NCBI GenBank assembly: GCA_002293665.1
Contig: DBDQ01000114.1
Coordinates: 11,276-17,876, forward strand
Length of the DNA: 6,601 bases
DNA from: Alistipes sp. UBA928
Lineage (GTDB): Bacteria; Bacteroidota; Bacteroidia; Bacteroidales; Rikenellaceae
Reading direction: 5' to 3'
This document shows positions 1 to 6,073 of the stretch, in pieces. Both the position numbers and the translations under genes were made by a program. Under the pieces are notes generated by a model that saw nothing but the letters and a program-made list of their open reading frames with translations, did no database searches and had not been told where the DNA came from. Position 1 is the stretch's first letter; the number at the start of each line of letters is the position of its first letter.

Positions 1-226
1 GAAGGTGATAATCTCGGAGTACGGAGTCGCCGACCTGCGCGGAAAATCGCCGCGTCAGAGGGCCGAGACGATCATCGGGAACTGCGTCCACCCCGACTAC
101 CGTCCTATGTTGAGGGCCTACCTCGACTCGGGCGCAAAGGGGCACACGCCGGTCAACCTCTCCACCGCCTTCGCATTCCACCAGGCGTTCATGGAGACGG
201 GCGACATGCACAACGCCGCGCTTTAA
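1..226 (+). CDS. acetyl-CoA hydrolase / CoA-transferase family protein, C-terminal part (5' end outside window)
   Basis: The last 74 codons of a gene entering from the left; reading starts at base 2 (Lys) and stops at TAA 224-226. The fragment contains EYGVADLRGKSPRQRA and then HPDYRP. These match the conserved C-terminal region of the acetyl-CoA hydrolase/transferase family, which includes succinyl-CoA:acetate CoA-transferase and 4-hydroxybutyrate CoA-transferase. Such enzymes move CoA between short carboxylic acids in the cytoplasm, and in fermenting Bacteroidales they plausibly serve acetate/succinate metabolism. The catalytic Glu and the CoA-binding glycine loop lie upstream of the window, so substrate cannot be assigned. 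The following helix-rich end (about HTPVNLSTAFAFHQAF) fits the usual family terminus, so the 3' end appears intact. The mechanosensitive channel gene starts nine bases after the stop, so the two may share a transcript. Family call is firm; exact reaction is not. Confidence 0.88.
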   Translation, partial: KVIISEYGVADLRGKSPRQRAETIIGNCVHPDYRPMLRAYLDSGAKGHTPVNLSTAFAFHQAFMETGDMHNAAL

Positions 227-235
227 CACTGAAAT

Positions 236-745
236 ATGAATTTTGACTGGGAAATATTCAAGGGTTACCTGCCGGAGATAATTATAACGTTGGCGGCGTT
301 GCCGGTGTTGTGGCTGTTGAAGTGGGCAGTGCGCAAGACGGCCAAAAAGTACGGGGCGCGGATGGGTAAACCGCCCGAAAGGGTACGCCACGTGCGCTCC
401 ATCATAGGCGGGATACTCAACGTGATCGTCGTGGTGTCGCTCGCGCTGATGTGGGGTGTAAAGCCGCAGAATCTGGCGATCGCCATCTCGTCGGTGCTGG
501 CGTTCGTGGGAGTAGCGATGTTCGCACAGTGGTCTATGGTGAGCAGCCTCACCGCGGGGGTTATCATGTTCTTCTCGGCGCCGTTCCATGTGGGCAACTC
601 TATCCGCATTATAGACAAGGATTGTCCGCTCGAGGCCGTGATAGAACACATAGGAGCGTTCTACACACACCTGCGAACGCCGGAGGGCGAATTGGTGACG
701 ATCCCCAACAACCTCTTTTTACAAAAAGTGGTCGGCGTCAAATAG
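236..745 (+). CDS. short MscS-family mechanosensitive ion channel (169 aa)
   Basis: Predicted inner-membrane channel that opens under membrane tension to release solutes on osmotic downshock. Three hydrophobic segments are visible: TM1 about residues 11-32, TM2 about 55-74, and a long pore-lining TM3 about 79-113. TM3 carries VGVAMFAQWSMVSSLTAGV and runs into FFSAPFHVGNSI, matching the MscS pore helix and the start of the beta domain. The beta domain (about 117-160) ends in the family hallmark IPNN (residues 157-160), and the protein stops nine residues later. E. coli MscS is 286 aa and continues into a C-terminal alpha/beta vestibule domain, which is absent here. No frameshift is evident: the next bases in other frames do not encode a recognisable vestibule. 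Short channels of this form are, from memory, common in Bacteroidota, so I treat it as complete. The ATG at 236 is the first after the upstream stop; there is no Shine-Dalgarno, as is usual in the phylum. It converges with the lipoprotein gene at 757-1056, with an 11-bp gap. Confidence 0.87.
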   Translation: MNFDWEIFKGYLPEIIITLAALPVLWLLKWAVRKTAKKYGARMGKPPERVRHVRSIIGGILNVIVVVSLALMWGVKPQNLAIAISSVLAFVGVAMFAQWSMVSSLTAGVIMFFSAPFHVGNSIRIIDKDCPLEAVIEHIGAFYTHLRTPEGELVTIPNNLFLQKVVGVK

Positions 746-756
746 AGAGCGGCGAG

Positions 757-1056
757 TTAAGTTCGCGGCTTGAGAGCGTTACGCGCATCGTGCAGGTTAG
801 TTATCGCCACGTTGATCGCTTCGAGTGTGGGATGGGAACTCGACGCCAATGCCTCGGCGCTGGAGAGAGCCTCTTGGAAGACGATCCACGACTCGGGGGT
901 GTAGTCCGATTCCGCCTGCAGTTCGCTCTCGAGTATCAGTGCCCACAGTTGGGCGAGTTCGCGCGAGTTCTCGATCTTTTCGCACGAGGTGGTGGTTCCG
1001 AGCGACGCACCCAACACCATTACGCCCGTAAGGGCCGAAAGTAACATCTTTTTCAT
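757..1056 (-). CDS. small FIVAR-like lipoprotein (99 aa)
   Basis: The start ATG reads leftward from 1056 and the stop is at 759-757. The N-terminus is a type II signal peptide: MKKM, a hydrophobic core to about residue 20, then TTSC with the acceptor Cys at residue 25. The -3 position is Thr rather than Leu/Val/Ile, a relaxed lipobox often tolerated in Bacteroidota. The mature protein is about 75 residues and mostly helical. Residues about 50-96 read YTPESWIVFQEAL, an Ala/Ser-rich helix, then a second helix with INVAITNLHDARNAL. This matches the FIVAR (found in various architectures) pattern of YT.eSW..f..al followed by an a...L..A...L helix. FIVAR units are usually repeated in large surface proteins and may bind carbohydrate or protein ligands; a single unit on a lipid anchor has no assigned function. 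It is apparently monocistronic, convergent with the channel gene and divergent from the ATPase. Cellular location (outer membrane) is inferred. Confidence 0.75.
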   Translation of the reverse strand: MKKMLLSALTGVMVLGASLGTTTSCEKIENSRELAQLWALILESELQAESDYTPESWIVFQEALSSAEALASSSHPTLEAINVAITNLHDARNALKPRT

Positions 1057-1190
1057 AATATCTTAGTTTTATTGAGGTTTTCGATCTCCCCATTACAAAC
1101 GGCAAGCCAAAATCAGCAGCCGTATGTGGTGGGGTTTTTGCAAAGGCCAGGGGAATTGTCTATCTTTGCGTTTCAGATTTCTATGTGGTT
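1057..1190. other. divergent intergenic region between FIVAR-like lipoprotein and Ca2+ ATPase
   Basis: This 134-bp stretch separates the two divergently transcribed genes and must hold the 5' signals of both. The rightward promoter is clear (listed separately). For the leftward lipoprotein gene I find only an imperfect box: TGATTTTG on the minus strand at 1115-1108, seven of eight matches to TAnnTTTG, with the nearest upstream TTTG 25 bp away, longer than the usual 19-21. No tRNA, small RNA or riboswitch-like structure is apparent. Confidence 0.6.
1137..1168 (+). promoter_or_regulatory. Bacteroidota-type sigma-70 promoter for the Ca2+ ATPase gene run
   Basis: A TATCTTTG box at 1161-1168 matches the Bacteroidota -7 consensus TAnnTTTG exactly. 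A TTTG at 1137-1140 lies 20 bp upstream, at the position of the -33 element. Transcription would begin near 1173-1176, giving a leader of only about 15-18 nt before the ATG at 1191. This supports 1191 as the start over more upstream choices, and it is the only clean promoter seen in the window. Confidence 0.75.
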
Positions 1191-3878
1191 ATGAAAAAGA
1201 AAGAATTCTACAACATGTCGGCAGGCGAGACCGAAAAAGCGCTCTCCACCGACTCCGTCCGTGGCCTCTCCGCCGCCGGGGTGGAGAGCCGCCGCGCCGA
1301 AAGCGGCTACAACGAGTTCACAAAGACCAGACACACGACCCTCGCGGGGAAATTCTTCGCCCAGTTCAAGAGTTTCATGATCATCGTGCTGATCATAGCC
1401 GCGGCTATCTCGGGTCTCATAGGCTACATGGAGGGCGAAGGGTTTACCGATGCAATTATAATCCTGGCGATAGTTATCATCAACGCCATCATAGGCACCG
1501 CGCAGGAGGCGAAAGCCGAAAAAGCGCTCGACGCACTCGAAAAACTGTCGTCGCCCCAATGCAAGGTGGTGAGAGACGGCGAGGTGCAGGTGGTGCCTTC
1601 GCGCGAACTTGTGCCCGGCGACGTGGTGGTGCTCGAGACGGGCGACGCCGTGCCGGCCGACATGAGGCTCACCGAGGCCGTCAACCTCAAGATCGAGGAG
1701 GCGGCGCTCACGGGCGAGAGCGTCCCGGTGGAAAAGAGCACCGACCCCGTTGGGGGTGAGGCACCGTTGGGCGACCGCATCGACATGGCCTTCGGTTCGA
1801 CGAGTGTGTCGTACGGCCGCGGCCGCGGCGTAGTCACCGCCATCGGCATGAACTCCGAAGTGGGCCGCATAGCGCAGATGATCCAAAGCGTGCCCAACAC
1901 CAAAACCCCGCTTCAGGAAAAACTCGACAGGCTGGGCCGAACACTCGCCATCGCCGCCCTCGTGATATGCGTGGTGATCTTCGCCGTAGGTGTGCTCTAT
2001 GGCAAGGGGTGGCTCGAGATGTTCATGACCGCCGTGTCGCTCGCCGTGGCTGCAATTCCCGAGGGTCTGCCCGCCGTTGCGACGGTGGTGCTGGCCGTGG
2101 GAGTACAGCAACTCGTGAAGAAGAACGCCATCGTGCGCCGCCTCCCCTCGGTGGAGACGCTCGGCAGCACACAGGTGATATGCTCCGACAAAACGGGCAC
2201 CCTCACCCGCAACCACATGACGATAGTCAAGCTGTGGAGTTTCGGCGGCGAGGTGCGCGACGTGGAGAAACTCTCAGAGGAGGCTTTCCGACATTACGAC
2301 ATGCTCGCAAAGTGCTCCATTCTGGCCAACGACGCCCGGCTGGCCGACATCGACAAGGACGGCGAATTCGAGTCGGTGGGCGACCCCACCGAGATCGCCA
2401 TGCTCGATCTCGGAATGAAATACGGCTTGTCGAAAGAGGCACTGGAGGACGACAATCCCCGCGTGGCCGAGATACCTTTCGACTCCGAACGAAAGATGAT
2501 GACCACCGTCCACCGGCGCAAGGGCCAGACCCATCTGGTGGCCGTGAAGGGTGGTACGGACGAACTGTTGGCCTGCTCCGAGAGGATTTTCGACGGCGGC
2601 AAGGTGCGCAGGATGACCGAGGCCGACCGCGAAAAGATACGCGCCGTAAATGTGTCGATGGCCGAGAATGCGCTGCGCGTGCTGGCTGTGGGGATGGACG
2701 AGATCGACGAAGTGCCCCACAAGGTGTCGGTCGAGACGCTCGAACGCAACCTCGTGTTCGTGGGGCTGCTCGGCATGATTGACCCGCCGAGGGACGAGGT
2801 TCGCGCCGCCGTCGCCAAATGCCGCGAAGCGGGCATCAAACCCGTGATGATCACCGGCGACCACCGCATCACCGCCGTAGCCATAGCGCGCTCGCTGGGC
2901 ATCATCCAGGATGGCGACAAGGCCATAACGGGCGTCGACCTCGAAAAGATGAGCGACGAGGAGCTGTTGGCGGCGGTCGAAGGAATCGCCGTTTACGCCC
3001 GCGTCGCGCCCGAACACAAGGTGCGCATAGTGAAGGCGTTCCAGACCCACGGAAAGATAGTCGCCATGACCGGCGACGGAGTGAACGACGCCCCGGCGCT
3101 GAAACTCGCCGACATAGGCGTGGCGATGGGCATCACGGGCACCGATGTGTCGAAGGAGGCCGCCGACGTGGTGCTCACCGACGACAACTTCGCAACGATA
3201 GTCGCCGCCGTCGAGGAGGGACGCAGCATCTACGACAATATCCTCAAGGTGATCCAGTTCCTGCTGTCGACCAACATCGGCGAGATTCTCGTGTTGCTCG
3301 TGGCGGTGCTTTTGAACTGGGACACGCCGCTGCTGCCGATACACATCCTGTGGATCAATCTCGTGACCGACTCTCTGCCCGCTCTCGCGCTGAGCGTCGA
3401 TCCGCCCGCGCCAGGCATCATGCAGCGCCCGCCCGTCGACTCGCGCCGCGGCATCATGACGGGGGCTTTCGCCACGCGCATCGTGTTGCAGGGCATCATG
3501 ATCGGTGGGCTCTCGCTCGTCGCCAACCGTCTCGGTTGGGCAATGAATCCGGGTGCACCCGAGATGGCCGCCGAGCACGCCCACACGATGACCTTTGCCG
3601 TGCTCGCCTTCTCGCAGATCATGCTGATCCTCGGCACACGCTCCAACACCGTGTCGGCCTTCCGCGGAATGTTCACCAACGGCTGGCTGTGGGCCGCCTT
3701 CGTAGTGGTTTCGGCCATGATGTTCGTGGTATTGGAAGTTCCGGCACTCAAGCCGATCTTCCACATCTCGAACCTTGCCTGGGCCGAATGGGCGTGGGTG
3801 ATCGGCCTCAGCGTCGCCCCGCTCTTCTTCACCGAAGTTGCGAAACTCATAGCACGACTCTCACGCCGCCACTCATGA
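1191..3878 (+). CDS. calcium-transporting P-type ATPase (P2, SERCA/PMCA-like, 895 aa)
   Basis: Inner-membrane pump coupling ATP hydrolysis to cation export, most likely Ca2+. The order of parts is canonical: cation-ATPase N-terminal domain (about 5-55), TM1-2 (about 60-102), actuator domain with LTGES (Glu176), TM3-4 (about 252-305), phosphorylation and nucleotide domains, then TM5-10. The phosphorylated Asp is D333 in DKTGTLT; the nucleotide-site Lys is K453 in KGG; the hinge motif is TGDGVNDAP (627-635). Ion-site residues match SERCA: VAAIPEGLPA in TM4 (Glu291), NIGE in TM5 (Asn695, Glu698), and NLVTD in TM6 (Asn723, Thr726, Asp727). In TM8 the SERCA site-I Glu908 aligns with Gln809, so one-ion transport is possible. 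The length is normal for the family. I chose ATG 1191 because a GTG at 1185 adds only two residues and 1191 fits the promoter and MKKK start. The stop overlaps the next gene's ATG (ATGA), suggesting translational coupling. Mn2+ is an alternative or additional substrate. Confidence 0.95.
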   Translation: MKKKEFYNMSAGETEKALSTDSVRGLSAAGVESRRAESGYNEFTKTRHTTLAGKFFAQFKSFMIIVLIIAAAISGLIGYMEGEGFTDAIIILAIVIINAIIGTAQEAKAEKALDALEKLSSPQCKVVRDGEVQVVPSRELVPGDVVVLETGDAVPADMRLTEAVNLKIEEAALTGESVPVEKSTDPVGGEAPLGDRIDMAFGSTSVSYGRGRGVVTAIGMNSEVGRIAQMIQSVPNTKTPLQEKLDRLGRTLAIAALVICVVIFAVGVLYGKGWLEMFMTAVSLAVAAIPEGLPAVATVVLAVGVQQLVKKNAIVRRLPSVETLGSTQVICSDKTGTLTRNHMTIVKLWSFGGEVRDVEKLSEEAFRHYDMLAKCSILANDARLADIDKDGEFESVGDPTEIAMLDLGMKYGLSKEALEDDNPRVAEIPFDSERKMMTTVHRRKGQTHLVAVKGGTDELLACSERIFDGGKVRRMTEADREKIRAVNVSMAENALRVLAVGMDEIDEVPHKVSVETLERNLVFVGLLGMIDPPRDEVRAAVAKCREAGIKPVMITGDHRITAVAIARSLGIIQDGDKAITGVDLEKMSDEELLAAVEGIAVYARVAPEHKVRIVKAFQTHGKIVAMTGDGVNDAPALKLADIGVAMGITGTDVSKEAADVVLTDDNFATIVAAVEEGRSIYDNILKVIQFLLSTNIGEILVLLVAVLLNWDTPLLPIHILWINLVTDSLPALALSVDPPAPGIMQRPPVDSRRGIMTGAFATRIVLQGIMIGGLSLVANRLGWAMNPGAPEMAAEHAHTMTFAVLAFSQIMLILGTRSNTVSAFRGMFTNGWLWAAFVVVSAMMFVVLEVPALKPIFHISNLAWAEWAWVIGLSVAPLFFTEVAKLIARLSRRHS

Positions 3879-4642
3879 CAGCGCTCTTTCACGATGTGAT
3901 CTTCGGGCCGGTGCGCAGCCGGCGGCTCGGCCTGTCGCTGGGGGTGAATCTTTTACCCACCGAGGCCAAGTTGTGCAACTTCAACTGCATCTACTGTGAA
4001 TGTGGTTGGAATTCGCCGGAAAAGGGAAAGTTCAATACGCGCGAGGAGGTACGAACTCTGCTTGGCGGGAAACTGCGCGAAATGTCGGCCGCGGGCGAGT
4101 GCCCCGACGTGATAACTTTCGCTGGCAACGGTGAGCCCACCACTCACCCCGACTTCGAGGCGATAATCGACGACACCCTGTGGCTGAGGGATGAGATATG
4201 CCCCGGAAGCCGCGTGTCGGTGCTCAGCAACGCCACGATGATCGGTCGCGAAAGCGTCCGCCGCGCGCTGCTGAGGGTCGATAACAACATTCTGAAACTC
4301 GACTCGGCGTTCGACGACACGGTGCGCCTCATCGACGATCCCGGAGGGGCATATTCTGTTGCCGGGACGGTCGCCAACATGAAACTGTTCGAGGGGCGGC
4401 TCATTATCCAGACCATGTTCCTGCGCGGCGAGTACGCCGGCCGCCGGGTCGACAACACCACCCGGCGCGAGGTCGACGCATGGCTTGAACTCGTGAGGCA
4501 GATCTCCCCACGCCAGGTGATGATCTACACCATCGACCGCGACACCCCAGCCCCCAACCTCGAAAAGGTGCCGGTGGAGGAGCTCCGGGCAATCGCCGCA
4601 AGGGTCGAAGCCCTCGGCATCCCCGTCTCCGTCGCGGGATGA
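3875..4642 (+). CDS. radical SAM protein, COG0731-like (255 aa)
   Basis: Cytoplasmic enzyme predicted to bind a [4Fe-4S] cluster and S-adenosylmethionine and start radical chemistry. The cluster motif is CNFNCIYC, the standard CxxxCxxC, with cysteines 34, 38 and 41; a fourth Cys follows at 43. It is preceded by FGPVRSRRLGLSLGVNLLP (residues 10-28), the signature opening of the COG0731 group. That group is often labelled wyosine-synthetase-like because it resembles archaeal TYW1, but bacterial members have no established substrate and wyosine is not a bacterial tRNA base. Other radical SAM core features are FAGNGEPTTHP (82-92, the GGE-like SAM-binding strand) and VLSNATM (116-122). The C-terminal third lacks a recognisable extra cluster domain. 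The ATG at 3875 overlaps the ATPase stop by four bases. It gives the expected short N-terminus, whereas the frame's far-upstream ATG at 2819 lies inside the ATPase gene and would add unrelated sequence. The specific function is unknown. Confidence 0.9.
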   Translation: MTALFHDVIFGPVRSRRLGLSLGVNLLPTEAKLCNFNCIYCECGWNSPEKGKFNTREEVRTLLGGKLREMSAAGECPDVITFAGNGEPTTHPDFEAIIDDTLWLRDEICPGSRVSVLSNATMIGRESVRRALLRVDNNILKLDSAFDDTVRLIDDPGGAYSVAGTVANMKLFEGRLIIQTMFLRGEYAGRRVDNTTRREVDAWLELVRQISPRQVMIYTIDRDTPAPNLEKVPVEELRAIAARVEALGIPVSVAG

Positions 4643-4662
4643 ATTTGTAATCCCTAATTCAT
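4639..4662. repeat. 7-bp inverted repeat at the radical SAM / lipoprotein gene junction
   Basis: ATGAATT (4639-4645) and AATTCAT (4656-4662) are perfect reverse complements separated by a 10-base loop. The stem is AT-rich and is followed by no T-run, so it is not a convincing intrinsic terminator. It begins inside the stop codon region of the radical SAM gene and fills most of the 29-bp gap. It could be a weak hairpin, a regulator site, or chance in an AT-rich spacer. Confidence 0.35.
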
Positions 4663-4671
4663 GATTGTAAT

Positions 4672-6069
4672 ATGAAACTGCTCAAAACCCTCATCCTGAT
4701 CCTCACCACCGCGGTCATCGCCGCCTGCGACCCCGGCACCTCGGAGTGGACATCGCTCATGCCCGACGCCGAACTCTCGAACTGGCGCGTCGTGGACGAA
4801 CAGCCCCACCCCAAAACCACCTCCGAAGAGATAGTCGTCGAGGGCAATGAAGTGATGCTCTACGGCCCCGCCGACATCCAGGCCGCGCTGCCCGTGTTCA
4901 GCAACTTCATCCTCTCGGCCCGTGTGCTCACCTCACCCGATGCCGCCTCGTCGCTGTGGATACACCACGGCGGCGACTGGTACGGCTACGAGGTGGCGCT
5001 GGGTGACAGGCGTCTCGATGGAGGACGGCTGCAGCGCGGAAGCCTCGTGAACGTGCGCAATATCTATAAAAACATGGTAAAGGACGGCGAGTGGTTCGAC
5101 CTTACCGTCACAGTCCGCGGAAAGCAGATCACGGTGGAGATCGACGGCATACTGCTCGTCGACTACGTCGAACCCGAAAAACCGTTCCGTCTGCTGAAAG
5201 GCATGTCGACGCTGAAAACCGGAACCTTCGTTATCGACTCCTACGAGGGCACCACGCGCATTCGCGATCTGAAAGTGCAGACGCTCCCCGATGACGCGCA
5301 GGGCCGCACCGACGCCTTGGACGAGACTTCCGATCCCGTGATCGAACTCTCCCAGAATGGTTTCCCCGTGATCGACAACCATGTCCACCTCAAGGGCTGG
5401 AACCTCGAACAGGCAATGGCTAACTCGCGCCGCACGGGCATATTCTACGCCATAGCCCCCAACTGCGGCATAGGTTTCCCCATCACCGACGACGCAGGGG
5501 TCGACGCATTCCTCGACACGACCCGCAACGTGGCTGCCTTCCGTGCCATGCAGGGCGAGGGTAGGGAATGGCCCACGACATTCTCCGGGGCCACGCGCGA
5601 AAAGTTCGATTTCGTATTCACCGACGCAATGACCTTCACCGACCACGCCGGACGCCGGACGAGGCTCTGGATCGACGAAGAGGTGGTGATCGACATTCCG
5701 GTGCAGCAGTACATGGATCAGATAGTCGACCGCGCCGTCGATGTTATCTCCTCCGAGCCGATCGACGTCTATGTCAATCCCTTCTTCCTGCCCACCGCCA
5801 TGATGGGCGACTACGACGCGCTGTGGACGGAAGAGCGCGCCGCACGTGTGATCGAAGCCCTCGCGGCAAACGGGGTGGCGCTCGAGATCAACGCCCGCTA
5901 CCGCATTCCCAACGCCCGCACGATCAAGGCCGCAATGCAGGCGGGAGTGAAGCTCTCGTTCGGCACCAACAACGCCGACGCCAACATCGGCGCTCTCGAG
6001 TACTGTTTCGAAATGGTGAAGGAGTGCGGAATCACACCGGCCCACATGTTCTTTCCCCCAAACAAATAA
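4672..6069 (+). CDS. two-domain lipoprotein: DUF1080 (3-keto-disaccharide hydrolase-like) fused to a PHP/amidohydrolase-like domain (465 aa)
   Basis: The N-terminus is a lipoprotein signal: MKLLK, a hydrophobic core, then IAAC with Cys19 as the lipid anchor, so the protein should sit in the periplasm or outer membrane. Residues about 24-205 fit DUF1080 (PF06439): EWTSLMPDAELSNWRV, a strand-rich body with SSLWIHH and WYGYEVALGD, then GEWFDLTVTVRGKQITVEID. This concanavalin-like fold includes 3-keto-glycoside hydrolases/lyases. A linker (about 206-228) leads to a second domain with PVIDNHVHLKGW (His237, His239), a metal-binding HxH as in PHP or amidohydrolase proteins. Further apparently conserved stretches are FTDAMTFTDHAGRR (316-329), IDVYVNPFFLP (364-374), LEINARYRIPN (404-414) and LSFGTNNADANIG (428-440). 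The usual late DxH of PHP enzymes is not seen there; Asn residues sit where His or Asp would be expected. A role in hydrolysis of sugar-derived compounds is plausible, but the substrate is unknown. Start ATG 4672 follows a 29-bp gap; the aldolase follows after four bases. Confidence 0.82.
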   Translation: MKLLKTLILILTTAVIAACDPGTSEWTSLMPDAELSNWRVVDEQPHPKTTSEEIVVEGNEVMLYGPADIQAALPVFSNFILSARVLTSPDAASSLWIHHGGDWYGYEVALGDRRLDGGRLQRGSLVNVRNIYKNMVKDGEWFDLTVTVRGKQITVEIDGILLVDYVEPEKPFRLLKGMSTLKTGTFVIDSYEGTTRIRDLKVQTLPDDAQGRTDALDETSDPVIELSQNGFPVIDNHVHLKGWNLEQAMANSRRTGIFYAIAPNCGIGFPITDDAGVDAFLDTTRNVAAFRAMQGEGREWPTTFSGATREKFDFVFTDAMTFTDHAGRRTRLWIDEEVVIDIPVQQYMDQIVDRAVDVISSEPIDVYVNPFFLPTAMMGDYDALWTEERAARVIEALAANGVALEINARYRIPNARTIKAAMQAGVKLSFGTNNADANIGALEYCFEMVKECGITPAHMFFPPNK

Positions 6070-6073
6070 AGTA

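Noticed and set aside
715..728. Palindrome CTTTTTACAAAAAG near the end of the channel gene as a possible bidirectional terminator
   Set aside because: The loop is two bases, the stem is nearly all A/T, and it lies within coding sequence for the conserved IPNNLFLQK stretch. It is not a credible intrinsic terminator.
451..1044. 197-codon plus-strand open frame overlapping the channel and lipoprotein genes, considered as a frameshifted C-terminus of the MscS channel
   Set aside because: Its translation is Arg/Gly-rich and has no MscS vestibule-like sequence; the part beyond 757 is antisense to the lipoprotein.
1108..1144. Leftward promoter for the FIVAR-like lipoprotein (TGATTTTG on the minus strand with an upstream TTTG)
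   Set aside because: One mismatch in the key TA and a 25-bp spacing make it too weak to list as a feature, although some promoter must exist in this region.
1185..1190. GTG at 1185 as the ATPase start
   Set aside because: It adds only two residues; ATG 1191 with MKKK is the more usual start and fits the promoter distance.
2274..3764. Long open frame of 496 codons on the minus strand inside the ATPase gene, and a similar one of 347 codons at 1173-2216
   Set aside because: Both lie opposite an unmistakable P-type ATPase and are His/Arg/Gly-rich with no recognisable domain. They arise from the third-position G/C bias of the real gene.
2819..3874. In-frame extension of the radical SAM gene upstream to 2819
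   Set aside because: This segment overlaps the ATPase coding region, is Arg/His-rich and unlike any radical SAM N-terminus. The family start FGPVRSRRLG follows closely after ATG 3875.
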